From: Faecalibacter bovis
GTDB lineage: Bacteria > Bacteroidota > Bacteroidia > Flavobacteriales > Weeksellaceae
DNA: 64,000 bases
Direction: 5' to 3'
Assembly (NCBI RefSeq): GCF_017948305.1
Contig: NZ_CP072842.1
Coordinates: 1,156,001 to 1,220,000, forward strand
Program-made: the position numbers and the translations under genes
Notes under the pieces: model-generated
The model's input: the letters and a program-made list of their open reading frames with translations, nothing else
What the model was told of the DNA's origin: nothing
The model's database searches: none
In this document: one piece after another, positions 26,175 through 36,140 of the stretch
Position numbering within the stretch: the first letter of the stretch is position 1
Layout of the letters: each line of letters starts with the position of its first letter

Positions 26175-28067
26175 ATGGAAAGTTATTTATGGTTAATCCC
26201 GTTAATTCCATTCATTGGATTTTTAATTAACGGTTTAGGACGAAAAGTTTTATCTAACTCTTTAGTTGGATTTATCGGAAGCGCAGCAGTTTTAACAAGT
26301 TTTATCTTGTCTGTTGTCGTTTTTATGAATGTACCTTCTGGCGCGGATGCAGCACCAATTATTGTAAAGTATTTTGATATCATCAACTTACCAACAATCA
26401 AAGTGCCATTTGCTTTTCAGATTGATGCATTAACAAGTTTATTCTTATTGATTATTACTGGAGTTGGATTTTTAATCCACCTTTACAGTACAGCGTATAT
26501 GAGTGAAGACAAAGGATTCGGGAAATTCTTTGCTTACTTAAACTTGTTCATCTTCTTTATGTTGTTATTGGTAATGGGGAACAACTTCTTCATTATGTTT
26601 ATCGGATGGGAAGGTGTAGGATTATGTTCATTCTTATTGATTGGATTTTGGTACACAAATCCAGATTATGTAAAAGCAGCGAAGAAAGCCTTCATTATGA
26701 ACCGTATTGGTGATGTTGGTTTCTTATTAGCGATGTTTTGGATTTTTAACCAATTCGGAACGTTAGAATACGAAGTTGTTTTTGCGCAATTAGGCGAAAA
26801 TTCTAAAGCAATTGCTTCAGGAACAATTGTAGGTATTACATTATTGTTGTTCTTAGCAGCAACAGGTAAATCAGCACAATTACCATTATTCACGTGGTTA
26901 CCAGATGCGATGGCCGGACCAACACCAGTTTCTGCCTTAATTCACGCAGCAACGATGGTTACAGCAGGTATCTTTATGATTACACGTTGCAATGAGTTAT
27001 TTGCTTTAGCACCATTTACATTAGAAATTATTCAATATGTCGGAATGGCAACTGCTTTAATCACAGCTTCAATCGCGATGCAACAAAACGACATCAAGAA
27101 AGTGTTGGCTTATTCAACAGTTTCTCAGTTAGGTTTAATGTTCGCAGCAATTGGTTCTGGTGCTTATATCGCAGCCGTTTTCCACGTAATGACGCACGCG
27201 TTCTTCAAAGCGTTATTATTCTTAGGTGCAGGTTCTGTGATTCACGGAATGCATCACGAACAAGATATGACGAAGATGGGTGGACTGAAAAAATATATGC
27301 CAATCACTCACATTACCATGTTAGTTGGATGTTTAGCGATTGCAGGTATTCCAGGTTTATCAGGATTCTTCTCAAAGGACGAAATGTTATTAGGAATGTT
27401 TATTTCTAACCCTGTGATTTACGGTTTAGGATTTATCGTTTCTGTAATGACAGCATTCTATATGTTCCGTTTATATGCAATGACTTTCTTAGGTGAGTTA
27501 AGAAACAAAGAAGCTCATCCATACGAAAGTCCAGCTCCAATGACGATTCCATTAATCATCTTAGCAGTTTTATCTGTTGTTGCTGGTTACATCGGAATTC
27601 CAGCATTGTTCATGCAAGACGGACACAAATTACAAACCTTCTTAAGTGGGGTAGTAAATGTTGGGGAAGCGCATCATGTAGCAAATTCAACAGAATGGAT
27701 CATGATGATTGCATTATTTGTATGTGTTATCGCAGCAATTTTAGTTGCCGTGAAAAAATTCAGCAGCAATGTTGAGGAAGGTGAAGCGACAGGTTTGGCG
27801 AAATTCTTTGCGAACAAATGGTATATCGATGAGGTATACGATGGCGCAATTGTAAAGCCAATCACTGAAATCGGTGATGTTTTAAAGAAATATGTAGAGA
27901 AAGCAGGATTAGTTGCTTTAGTAGGTGGAGTTGGAACTTTTTCAGCTCGTGCTTCGCAACGTGTTCGTGCGCTACAAAACGGAAATGTAGGTTTCTATAT
28001 CTTAATGATTATCGTTGGTGTAACATTAGGTATCGGAATATTTTTCATTGATTATTTTATAAAATAG
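26175..28067 (+). CDS. nuoL: NADH-quinone oxidoreductase subunit L
   Basis: This 630-residue antiporter-like proton-pumping subunit lies at the far end of the membrane arm. Family features are the GWEGVGLCSFLLIGFW helix, the Lys of ATGKSAQLPLFTWLPDAM, GPTPVSALIHAATMVTAG, and the C-terminal helix that runs along NuoM and NuoN. Complete. Confidence 0.96.
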   Translation: MESYLWLIPLIPFIGFLINGLGRKVLSNSLVGFIGSAAVLTSFILSVVVFMNVPSGADAAPIIVKYFDIINLPTIKVPFAFQIDALTSLFLLIITGVGFLIHLYSTAYMSEDKGFGKFFAYLNLFIFFMLLLVMGNNFFIMFIGWEGVGLCSFLLIGFWYTNPDYVKAAKKAFIMNRIGDVGFLLAMFWIFNQFGTLEYEVVFAQLGENSKAIASGTIVGITLLLFLAATGKSAQLPLFTWLPDAMAGPTPVSALIHAATMVTAGIFMITRCNELFALAPFTLEIIQYVGMATALITASIAMQQNDIKKVLAYSTVSQLGLMFAAIGSGAYIAAVFHVMTHAFFKALLFLGAGSVIHGMHHEQDMTKMGGLKKYMPITHITMLVGCLAIAGIPGLSGFFSKDEMLLGMFISNPVIYGLGFIVSVMTAFYMFRLYAMTFLGELRNKEAHPYESPAPMTIPLIILAVLSVVAGYIGIPALFMQDGHKLQTFLSGVVNVGEAHHVANSTEWIMMIALFVCVIAAILVAVKKFSSNVEEGEATGLAKFFANKWYIDEVYDGAIVKPITEIGDVLKKYVEKAGLVALVGGVGTFSARASQRVRALQNGNVGFYILMIIVGVTLGIGIFFIDYFIK

Positions 28068-28073
28068 ACAGAA

Positions 28074-29486
28074 ATGCTTTTACCTTTATTTATCATATTC
28101 CCATTCATCGTAGGTGTTTTTATGCTCCTTATGAATGGACAAAAACCACAAAAGTGGTTAGGAGCATTAGTGAGCGGTGCATTGGTAGCTTTATTCTTTT
28201 ACTTGTCTTGTAACGGAAAAGAAATGGCGTATCAAGCCGACTGGTTTTCGTTTAATAATGTAAAAACATACATCGCCTTAGACGGAACAGGTTTAGGTGG
28301 TTTGATGTTGTTATTATCGAATCTGGTTTATGCTGCTTTATTCATTTACATTGGTTCATCAGATCAAAAATATTCTAACAGTTTTTACGGATTATTATTA
28401 ATCGCATTAGCTGGATTGAACGGTGTATTCTTAGCAAACGATTTAATTTTATTCTATTTCTTTTGGGAAATCGTCTTGATTCCTATCTATTTCTTAATCG
28501 GAATTTGGGGGAAAGGTGCAGATAAGATTAAAGCGAATATGACTTTCTTCCTTTACACAGTTTTAGGATCGATGTTTATGTTAGCGGGAATCATCTATAT
28601 CGGATTTAACTTGAAACCAGTTTCATTTTTAATTACAGATGTACAGCAAGTAACAACGCCATATTTCTCAACGAATACATTCTTAGCGTTATTATTCTTG
28701 ATTGCTTTTGTAATTAAAATTCCAATTTTCCCATTCCACACGTGGCAACCAACAGCGTACAAAACTTCGCCAACTCCGGTTACAGTTGTTTTAAGTGCAT
28801 TGATGGCAAAAATGGGATTATTTGCAGTGGTTCATTGGTTTTTAGGATTATTTCCTTCAATTTCTGAGCTTTTTGATTACTTCTTATATGTAGCAATTTT
28901 CGGTTTAATCTATGCTTCTTTAATTGCTTTAAGTACAAAAAACATCAAGAAGATTATTGCGTATAGTTCGATTGCGCATTTAGCGTTAATTTTTGTGGCT
29001 TTATTTACAAGAAACGAAATCGGAACGCAAGGTGCTTACTTCCAAATGTTCTCTCACGGTTTAGTGGTTTTAGGGCTTTGGTTAATTGTTGATGTGTTAG
29101 AGCGTCAATACAACGTAAAAGACATCAATTCGATCAAAGGCTTAGCTACAGCCAATCCAACATTAGCAATTCTGTTGATGATTTTTGGTTTAGCAAATGT
29201 GGCTTTACCGTTAACAAGTTCGTTTATTGGTGAGTTTATGATGTTGAATGCTTTATTTAGTTACAATAAAATCTTAGCAGTATTTGCGTGTTTAGGAGTT
29301 ATCCTTTCAGCGGTTTATACGCTTCGATTAGCCGGAGCAATCTTATTCGGTGAAGTAAAGAATATCGACTTGAACGACCGTACAAAAGATACGTCTGGAG
29401 TAATCTTGGTTTTAGCTGTTGTAGCTATTATCGTGATTTTCTTAGGAATTTATCCAACGCCAATCTTTGAAATTATCGCACGTTAA
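28074..29486 (+). CDS. nuoM: NADH-quinone oxidoreductase subunit M
   Basis: This 470-residue antiporter-like subunit has about 14 helices, with FFWEIVLIPIYFLIGIWG, KIPIFPFHTWQPTAYKTSP and SSIAHLALIFVALF as typical blocks. It pumps protons between NuoL and NuoN. Confidence 0.95.
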   Translation: MLLPLFIIFPFIVGVFMLLMNGQKPQKWLGALVSGALVALFFYLSCNGKEMAYQADWFSFNNVKTYIALDGTGLGGLMLLLSNLVYAALFIYIGSSDQKYSNSFYGLLLIALAGLNGVFLANDLILFYFFWEIVLIPIYFLIGIWGKGADKIKANMTFFLYTVLGSMFMLAGIIYIGFNLKPVSFLITDVQQVTTPYFSTNTFLALLFLIAFVIKIPIFPFHTWQPTAYKTSPTPVTVVLSALMAKMGLFAVVHWFLGLFPSISELFDYFLYVAIFGLIYASLIALSTKNIKKIIAYSSIAHLALIFVALFTRNEIGTQGAYFQMFSHGLVVLGLWLIVDVLERQYNVKDINSIKGLATANPTLAILLMIFGLANVALPLTSSFIGEFMMLNALFSYNKILAVFACLGVILSAVYTLRLAGAILFGEVKNIDLNDRTKDTSGVILVLAVVAIIVIFLGIYPTPIFEIIAR

Positions 29487-29506
29487 ACATTTTTGAATTA
29501 AACAGT

Positions 29507-30895
29507 ATGAATACGATTATAATCTCAGCACTTTCAGGAATCATTTTAATGTTTAGTGGTTTCTACATCAAAAACAGTCGTGCGTTAACTTTTATTTCAG
29601 CTTTAATGTTTATCGCAATCATTATTGGTGGAGTATTCGAATTGAATGGATGCAAGATGTTGGATGGTAGATTCCCAAATATGATTGGAGAGTCGCTTTA
29701 CGGAGTATCATTTATCATAGGATTAGCTGCGTTGGCAGTATTCTATTTATTAATCAATAAAGACCAATTTGGAAAAGTTGGAAATCACGTTGGCGAATAT
29801 TTCGCACTGATCTTCTTCTCTTTCACAGGAGTTGCTGTTTTAGGGCAATTCAATAATTTGGTTTTAATGTTCTTAGGGATTGAATTAATGTCGATTCCGA
29901 TGTACATCATTGCAGGAACAAACAAAGAAAGTTTAAAAAGTACAGAGGCTTCTGTAAAATACTTCTTGATGGGAGCTTTTTCAACTGGATTTTTATTATT
30001 AGGAATTACATTTTTATACGGAGCAACAGGAACATTTTTAGTAGAAAACATTGACAAGTTTGATCAAAACTTTGAAATGATTTATTACTTAGGATGGATT
30101 TTAATCATATTCTCGTTCTGCTTTAAAGTAGGTGCTGCACCTTTCCACATGTGGACACCAGATGTCTATGCAGGAACGCCGACAGTTTTCACATCATACA
30201 TGTCGACAATTGTGAAAGGAGGTTCATTCTTAGGATTTATCTTAGTGATGCAACAATTCCCAGCAGATGCTGAATATAGTGGCTACTTAAGAGTTTTATT
30301 AGGCACAATTATCGTTTTAACTTTAGTGTTAGGAAACTTCGGAGCGGTAACGCAAAATTCAGTGAAGAAAATGATGGCTTATTCATCCATCGCTCAAGCT
30401 GGTTTCATGTTGTTCGTTTTATTCCAAGTCAATTCAGTTTCTAAAGAAGCGTTATTCTTTTATACAATTGTTTATTCGGTAGCGAATTTCATTATTTTCT
30501 ATACGATTCAACAAACAAAAGCAGAGAAATACGAAGATTTAATTGGTTTAGGAAAAGCCAATCCATTCTTAGCCGCTGCAACTTCTGTAGCATTAATTTC
30601 ACTAGCAGGAATTCCATTAACAGGAGGTTTTATTGCGAAATTTATGGCATTAAGTATTGGTGGAGCAAATGCTGAAAACTTAGTGATTATTGTAATTGCT
30701 TTAGTAATGGCGGTATTGTCAATGTATTACTATTTTAAAGTGATTATTCATATGTACTTTAAAGAAGGTCAATCTAACATTAAAACGCAAGATGGTTTAA
30801 CAACTGCATTATTAGTTGTCGGAATTATTGTGTTAATTGTAATGGGAATTTTCCCTGGAATCTTGCCTTCATTTTTAGCAACACCAATGTGGTAA
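29507..30895 (+). CDS. nuoN: NADH-quinone oxidoreductase subunit N
   Basis: This 462-residue antiporter-like subunit closes the nuo operon. It has FLGIELMSIPMYIIAG, KVGAAPFHMWTPDVYAGTP and the YSSIAQAGFML block typical of NuoN. A hairpin terminator follows, so the operon from nuoA to nuoN is one unit of about 13 kb. Confidence 0.95.
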   Translation: MNTIIISALSGIILMFSGFYIKNSRALTFISALMFIAIIIGGVFELNGCKMLDGRFPNMIGESLYGVSFIIGLAALAVFYLLINKDQFGKVGNHVGEYFALIFFSFTGVAVLGQFNNLVLMFLGIELMSIPMYIIAGTNKESLKSTEASVKYFLMGAFSTGFLLLGITFLYGATGTFLVENIDKFDQNFEMIYYLGWILIIFSFCFKVGAAPFHMWTPDVYAGTPTVFTSYMSTIVKGGSFLGFILVMQQFPADAEYSGYLRVLLGTIIVLTLVLGNFGAVTQNSVKKMMAYSSIAQAGFMLFVLFQVNSVSKEALFFYTIVYSVANFIIFYTIQQTKAEKYEDLIGLGKANPFLAAATSVALISLAGIPLTGGFIAKFMALSIGGANAENLVIIVIALVMAVLSMYYYFKVIIHMYFKEGQSNIKTQDGLTTALLVVGIIVLIVMGIFPGILPSFLATPMW

Positions 30896-30930
30896 CAATT
30901 AAAAACAACTAAATTCTCACCCATAAAGTG

Positions 30931-30972
30931 AAAAAGCTCGGTTGAATCGAAAGAGGATACCGGGCTTTTTTT
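30931..30972 (+). terminator. Terminator after the nuo operon
   Basis: AAAAAGCTCGGT (30931-30942) pairs with ACCGGGCTTTTT (30959-30970), 12 bp with one T-G wobble and a 16-base loop, then a T run. Confidence 0.85.
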
Positions 30973-30973
30973 G

Positions 30974-30981
30974 TATGTTTG
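30974..30981 (+). promoter_or_regulatory. -7 box for the M1 peptidase-coaX unit
   Basis: TATGTTTG matches TAnnTTTG, placed directly after the nuo terminator and 28 bp before the ATG. No clear -33 TTG. Confidence 0.5.
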
Positions 30982-31009
30982 AAATACTAAAGTTTATAGA
31001 TAAGTTAAC

Positions 31010-32866
31010 ATGAGAAAATTTACATTAATTCTTTGCTTATTCTTAGTTCAATTTGTTTTTGGACAACGCAAAGGATATTGGCAACAAAAGGTAGATTACA
31101 AAATGACGATTGATATTAAAGACGATTTATATCAATACGATGGTAAGATGAAGTTGAAGTATACAAACAATTCAGGTCAAAGCTTGAATAAAGTGTATTT
31201 CCATTTATACTTCAATGCGTTTCAACCACAATCGATGATGGATTACCGTTTAGCAAATATTGCTGATCCAGATAAACGTATGGTTTCAAACATTGGAACA
31301 AAAGAAAACCCTAAAATGCAATCGCGTATCGCGACTTTAGGACCAGATAATATGGGTTATCAAAAGATTAAATCGTTAACTCAAAACGGGAAGGCAACTT
31401 CTTACAAAGTGGACGGAACAATCTTAGAAGTAACATTAGCAACGCCTATTAAACCAGGAAAATCAACAACATTTGATATGGTTTGGGAAGCACAAGTACC
31501 AGAACAAATTCGTCGTTCGGGACGTAATTCAAAAGAAGGAGTTGCATATTCGATGACACAATGGTATCCAAAAATGGCTCAATTTGATGAGTTCGGATGG
31601 CATTTAGATGAGTATGTAGGACGTGAATTTATCGCACCTTTCGGAAACTTTGATGTTACAATTAACATTGGTAAAGATTATGTAATTGGTGCTTCTGGAG
31701 TTTTACAAAATCCAAAAGAAGTAAAAGGTTATGATGCGAATGCAAAAATTGTAGAGAAAAACGGTAGAGCTTCATGGAAGTTTAAAGCAAACAATATTCA
31801 CGATTTTGCTTGGGCAGCCGACAAAAACTTCGTAGTGGATGAAGGAACTTCTAAAGGTGGTGTAAAAGTTTATTTAGTTTACATTCCAGGAGAAAAAACT
31901 ACTAAAGTTTGGAAAGAGGCAATGCCTTATACAACTGAATTTTTTGATTATGCAGCAGATAAATTCGGTGCTTACCCTTGGCCAACGTACACTGTAGTAC
32001 AAGGTGGTGACGGTGGTATGGAATACGGAACAGTTACTTTAATTACAGGAGAAAGAAGTTTATCTTCTTTAGTAGGTGTAATTTACCACGAAGCAGCTCA
32101 CTCTTGGTACCAACATTTATTCGGAATCAACGAAACGGTTGATGAGTGGTTTGATGAAGGATTTACATCGTATGTTGAGAATTTAGCATCATTACAAGTT
32201 TTCGAAAAACAGACTACTTTAGCTTCTAATCCAAATTTAGATGCATACAAAGGTTACATTAATTTAGCATTATCAGGAAAAGAGGAACCAGCAAGTTTAT
32301 TAGCTGATTATTACAACACAAACTATGCGTATTCTTTAGAAGCTTACTACAAAGGTCAAGTGTTAGCTATTCAATTAGGATATATTATCGGAAACGAAAA
32401 TTTAGATAAAACTTTCCAAGAATTTTACAAACAATGGAAATTCAAACACCCAACGCCAAACGATTTTAAACGTGTTGCGGAGGAAGTTTCTGGAGTTAAT
32501 TTAAAATGGTATTTCAACTTATTCATCAATACAACCCGTAAAATTGATTACGCGATAGAGAATGTTCAAGGTAACAGTTTCAACGTTGTAAATAAATCAG
32601 ATTTTGCAATGCCTTTAGATGTTTTAGTTGAATATACTGACGGAACAAAAGAGTTATTCTACATTCCATTACGTGAAATGCGTGGAGAAAAACCAGTAGA
32701 AAATTTAGTAGAATACCAAGGTGTAAAACGTACAGTTTTAACAGATGCTTTCTGGACAAATCCAGTTTATGAAGTGAAAACTTCTAAAGCTGTTAAGACA
32801 ATTGTAATTGATCCTACAAAGCGTTTAGCAGACGTAGATTACAAAAATAACGTATACAACAAATAA
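31010..32866 (+). CDS. M1-family zinc metallopeptidase (secreted aminopeptidase-like)
   Basis: This 618-residue protein has a signal peptide (about 1-18, cleavage after VFG) and an M1 peptidase fold. The N-terminal beta domain is followed by the catalytic part with GGMEYGT (near 336-342), the zinc motif HEAAH (near 360-364) and the third ligand Glu in WFDEGFTSY (near 380-388). The family removes residues from peptide N-termini, here probably in the periplasm. Its stop overlaps the coaX ATG by one base (TAATG). The pairing with coaX seems to be a matter of gene order rather than pathway. Confidence 0.93.
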   Translation: MRKFTLILCLFLVQFVFGQRKGYWQQKVDYKMTIDIKDDLYQYDGKMKLKYTNNSGQSLNKVYFHLYFNAFQPQSMMDYRLANIADPDKRMVSNIGTKENPKMQSRIATLGPDNMGYQKIKSLTQNGKATSYKVDGTILEVTLATPIKPGKSTTFDMVWEAQVPEQIRRSGRNSKEGVAYSMTQWYPKMAQFDEFGWHLDEYVGREFIAPFGNFDVTINIGKDYVIGASGVLQNPKEVKGYDANAKIVEKNGRASWKFKANNIHDFAWAADKNFVVDEGTSKGGVKVYLVYIPGEKTTKVWKEAMPYTTEFFDYAADKFGAYPWPTYTVVQGGDGGMEYGTVTLITGERSLSSLVGVIYHEAAHSWYQHLFGINETVDEWFDEGFTSYVENLASLQVFEKQTTLASNPNLDAYKGYINLALSGKEEPASLLADYYNTNYAYSLEAYYKGQVLAIQLGYIIGNENLDKTFQEFYKQWKFKHPTPNDFKRVAEEVSGVNLKWYFNLFINTTRKIDYAIENVQGNSFNVVNKSDFAMPLDVLVEYTDGTKELFYIPLREMRGEKPVENLVEYQGVKRTVLTDAFWTNPVYEVKTSKAVKTIVIDPTKRLADVDYKNNVYNK

Positions 32867-33639
32867 TGTTATTAGCAGTAAATATCGGCAATTCGAATAT
32901 TCGTTTTGCCGTTTTTAAATCAGACGATTCAGTAGTTACTTGGACAATTAATTCCAAACCAGCACGTACAGAATACGAATTCTTTGCAAAGTTTAGTAAC
33001 ATGTACGAACCGTTTGGGATCAAAAAAGAAGAGATTACAGATATTGTAATTGGATCTGTTGTTCCTCCTTTGACAATGAATGTTAAAATAGCGTTGAAAA
33101 AAATCCATGGTTTCAATCCGATGATTGTAAATCGTGATACGCCAGGAGGAATCATTCAGTATTCGAAACAAATGGGAACTGATTTGTATGCCAATGCAGT
33201 TTCTGCACATCATTCAGGAATTGAGGGAAAAAAGATTGTTATCGATTTCGGAACAGCTCTAACTTTCTTGGCAATTGATGAGGTTGGGGAAGTGACAGGA
33301 GTAATTATTGCGCCTGGAATTATCACTGCTTTAAATTCTTTGGTTGGAGAAACTGCTCAGTTACCAGAAATCGAGTTAAAGGCTCCGAGTACGGTTTTAG
33401 GTCGCGATACGGTAACATGTATGCAATCAGGAATGGTGTTTGGTTACCTTTCAATGGTCGAAGGAATGATTGATCGTATCAACAAAGAATTAGGTGCAGA
33501 TTGTACGGTGATTTCAACTGGAGGTTTAGGCGGAATCTATAAACCACTTTCAGATAAGATTCATCATGATGATCGCTTACACACGATTAAAGGATTAAAA
33601 ATTCTTTATGAATTAAATAAAGATTCATTCGAGAAATAA
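32866..33639 (+). CDS. coaX: Type III pantothenate kinase
   Basis: This 257-residue cytoplasmic kinase carries out the first step of coenzyme A synthesis, phosphorylating pantothenate. It has the acetate-kinase/Hsp70-like fold motifs: the phosphate loop AVNIGNSNIRFA (4-15), DFGTALTF (near 126-133) and the ISTGGLGGIY region (near 217-226). The Asp of GTDLYAN is also typical. It starts within the stop codon of the M1 peptidase gene. Confidence 0.94.
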   Translation: MLLAVNIGNSNIRFAVFKSDDSVVTWTINSKPARTEYEFFAKFSNMYEPFGIKKEEITDIVIGSVVPPLTMNVKIALKKIHGFNPMIVNRDTPGGIIQYSKQMGTDLYANAVSAHHSGIEGKKIVIDFGTALTFLAIDEVGEVTGVIIAPGIITALNSLVGETAQLPEIELKAPSTVLGRDTVTCMQSGMVFGYLSMVEGMIDRINKELGADCTVISTGGLGGIYKPLSDKIHHDDRLHTIKGLKILYELNKDSFEK

Positions 33640-33728
33640 TAGGACTTTATATCAAACTGTTGATGTACTTGGCAACATCATTACAAACAAGTAAAATATT
33701 CAGATTATAAAATAGTTTAATCTTTATT

Positions 33729-33760
33729 AAGTGACTCGGATATTCTGAGTCACTTTTTTT
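33729..33760 (+). terminator. Terminator after coaX
   Basis: AAGTGACTC (33729-33737) pairs with GAGTCACTT (33747-33755), with a loop of 9 bases and a T run. It separates coaX from the sigma-factor gene cluster. Confidence 0.85.
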
Positions 33761-33841
33761 ATTTTTAATAAAATTTCAATAGTAAGTGTAACCTTTTTTT
33801 AAAAGCTGCATCTTATTTATAAAGCGACCCAAATTACACAC

Positions 33842-34411
33842 ATGAATTTATTTATAAAATCTAAAAAATCAGTGGAAGAGCTTTTAATCGAAAGGTTAAA
33901 AAAAAATGATAAAAAAGCTCAACGCGAATTATACGATCTACACGCTAAAAAGATGCTAGCCGTTTGTAGAAGCTATATTTCTGACAACTTTTATGCGGAA
34001 GATTGTATGATTAATGGATTTTGTAAAATATTTAATCACATTCAAAAATTTGAAAATAAGGGAAGCTTTGAAGGGTGGATTCGCCGAATAATGGTTAATG
34101 AATGTTTAACCTTTTTACGATCAAACAAAACCTTGATTTATTTGGACGATACCAGAGTAACAGATTATGATGGTATTGATGATGAATTAGACGAATTAGA
34201 ATTTACGTTTAATGTAGAAGAGGTTTTACAGCAATTACCAGAAGCGTATAGATTAGTTTTTAATCTTCACATATTAGAAGATTATTCGCATCAAGAAATT
34301 GCAGAAGTTTTGAATATTTCGGTTTCATCAAGTAAAACACAATTGTTTCGTGCAAAAGCCAAGTTAAAAGAAATCATCCTAACCCAAAAAAGAGTTCAAA
34401 ATGAAATTTAA
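33842..34411 (+). CDS. ECF-type RNA polymerase sigma factor (first locus)
   Basis: This 189-residue protein has sigma-70 region 2 (about 20-100, with YAEDCMINGFCKIFNHI and GSFEGWIRRIMVNE) and region 4 (about 125-180, with LPEAYRLVFNLHILEDYSHQ and the recognition helix near EIAEVLNISVSSSKTQL). It is clearly a paralogue of the sigma factor at 49028-49594: both share GSFEGW, the IMVN block and EDYSHQEIA. It overlaps the next gene by 11 bp, so its probable anti-sigma factor is translationally coupled to it. Its regulon is unknown; autoregulation is expected by analogy. Confidence 0.92.
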   Translation: MNLFIKSKKSVEELLIERLKKNDKKAQRELYDLHAKKMLAVCRSYISDNFYAEDCMINGFCKIFNHIQKFENKGSFEGWIRRIMVNECLTFLRSNKTLIYLDDTRVTDYDGIDDELDELEFTFNVEEVLQQLPEAYRLVFNLHILEDYSHQEIAEVLNISVSSSKTQLFRAKAKLKEIILTQKRVQNEI

Positions 34412-35060
34412 AGAATATATACAATCAGAAGTTAATCAAAAGGAAATTGAACCATCGCACGATGCTTTTGACCGCATTCAAGCCAGATTAGGTAATCAAC
34501 AAGAAATTGTTTTACAAAAATCAACGACAAAATGGTGGGCTATTGCAGCTACGGTTATCGGATTAGCTGTTTGTACAACGATATTTTTTACTCAAAATAA
34601 AACTCAAAATACAGAATTTGTATCTCATGATCTTAATGCGATAAAGGATACAATTTCTACTAAAGAAACGGTTGAAGATAAATCTAAAATCAATTCAGGA
34701 AATGAAGTTCAATTGGTAGAAAGTTCAAATTCTAAAGCTGATGCTGAAACTAAAGTTGAATCTCTAAAACGCGAAAATTCAGAATCTGATATTCAAATTG
34801 CAGTCCAACCAACAAAAGAAATAATTCAAGAACAACCTAAAGTTGCAAATCCTATACAAGTGCCGAATTTGGCAACTGGATTAAAATCAAATCAGAATCA
34901 AATTGCAACGAATTTAGATACGGTGAAAGTAAATCCTAAGAAAAAAGGAAATTATGTGGATCCAAATATGTTGTTGTATTCTATCGAAAATAAAGAATCT
35001 TTAAAAGAATCAAACAATCAGAAATCGAAAGTTGCAGTTATCGATCTGAATAAAAAATAA
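34401..35060 (+). CDS. Single-pass inner-membrane protein, probable anti-sigma factor
   Basis: This 219-residue protein has a short cytoplasmic N-terminus with SHDAFDRIQARLG (19-31), one membrane helix (about 45-64, WWAIAATVIGLAVCTTIFF) and a long periplasmic tail rich in Asn, Lys, Glu and Ser that looks disordered. The N-terminal motif matches PIDAWKNIEEKL of the fused protein at 47707-49053, and the gene starts inside the sigma-factor gene, so I infer an anti-sigma role. The sequence does not match the classical zinc anti-sigma (ZAS) motif. The tail ends with YVDPNMLLYSIENKES, which may be a contact site for the barrel protein encoded next. Confidence 0.7.
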   Translation: MKFKEYIQSEVNQKEIEPSHDAFDRIQARLGNQQEIVLQKSTTKWWAIAATVIGLAVCTTIFFTQNKTQNTEFVSHDLNAIKDTISTKETVEDKSKINSGNEVQLVESSNSKADAETKVESLKRENSESDIQIAVQPTKEIIQEQPKVANPIQVPNLATGLKSNQNQIATNLDTVKVNPKKKGNYVDPNMLLYSIENKESLKESNNQKSKVAVIDLNKK

Positions 35061-35088
35061 TCCATTCACTAATTAAAAAATACTACAT

Positions 35089-36129
35089 ATGATAAAGAAA
35101 ATTATTGTAGCAGGAATGCTGTGCTTTTTTGCTACACCAATGTTGGCACAAAGTATCGGAATTGACTTTAATAAAAAAGGAGATCAAGATAAAGTAAGTC
35201 CTAAAGTTCGTGAAAAAATGGACGAATTTCAGTTGCAAATCAAAGAAATTGTAAATGAAGAAAAAGCGAAATTAGATTCAGCAATCCAGCAATTAGAAAA
35301 AGATATTGCGGAAGGTAAAATAACGAAAGAAAAAGCAGATGAAACTAAAATTCAGTTAGCGGAAGCTTCTTCAGAAATTATTAATGAAAGAATCCAGAAA
35401 GTAAATTTTGATTTAGATGATTTGATTAAAAAGCAAGTTGCTTTTGCAATTTTGAATGGAAATGATACAGATGAAATTCCAACTTTAGAAGATTTAAAAA
35501 AGAAGCACAGAGCAACGCATAATCTAACAGGTTATATCGGTTATGGATTCATGGGGTTTACAGAAAAAAAGGATGAACAATTGGATGATCGTTTAGGTTT
35601 TGCAAATAATTTTGAATTAGGTTTAACTTATACAAAACAGTTTAACGCTGCTAGTCCATGGTCGTTAAAATCAGGTATGGTTTTCTCTTGGCGTACAACT
35701 CGTTTGGATGACGATTATAAATTTGTAAGAGGTGCGGATGGAAATACAACATTGCAACATAGCGAAACTAAATTGGATAAAAGTAAGCTAAGAGGTTCTT
35801 ATTTAATTGTACCTTTAGGGTTACAATATACCTTTGGTAATAAGGTTTCGGTAGATGATTTTACATATTACAAAGAGAAAGATTTAGCAATTACAGCAAA
35901 TGTTTATGGTGGTGTAAAATTATCGAACAATAACATTGTAAAAGGTGATGATATTAGCCAACGCGATAAAAAAGATTATAATCTGAACCCTTTTGTTTAC
36001 GGTGCGCAACTAACTTTCAGAATTAATTCAGTCAATATTTATGCTCGCAAAGAATTTTCAAATTATTTTGATAAAAACACTTTTGACGATCGTAAAATGT
36101 TTCAATTTGGTGTTAATTTCGGATTTTAA
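35089..36129 (+). CDS. Outer-membrane beta-barrel protein with a periplasmic coiled-coil domain
   Basis: This 346-residue protein has a signal peptide (about 1-20, ending MLAQ), a highly charged helical, probably coiled-coil segment (about 36-115, with EKAKLDSAIQQLEKDIAEGK) and a beta-barrel-like C-terminal region (about 145-346). It ends in Phe (MFQFGVNFGF), the usual signal for insertion by the BAM complex. It follows the probable anti-sigma gene by 28 bp. Together with that protein it supplies the same parts found fused in the protein at 47707-49053, so it may sense the outer membrane and signal to the sigma factor. That role is inferred. Confidence 0.75.
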   Translation: MIKKIIVAGMLCFFATPMLAQSIGIDFNKKGDQDKVSPKVREKMDEFQLQIKEIVNEEKAKLDSAIQQLEKDIAEGKITKEKADETKIQLAEASSEIINERIQKVNFDLDDLIKKQVAFAILNGNDTDEIPTLEDLKKKHRATHNLTGYIGYGFMGFTEKKDEQLDDRLGFANNFELGLTYTKQFNAASPWSLKSGMVFSWRTTRLDDDYKFVRGADGNTTLQHSETKLDKSKLRGSYLIVPLGLQYTFGNKVSVDDFTYYKEKDLAITANVYGGVKLSNNNIVKGDDISQRDKKDYNLNPFVYGAQLTFRINSVNIYARKEFSNYFDKNTFDDRKMFQFGVNFGF

Positions 36130-36140
36130 TAAGAATAATA

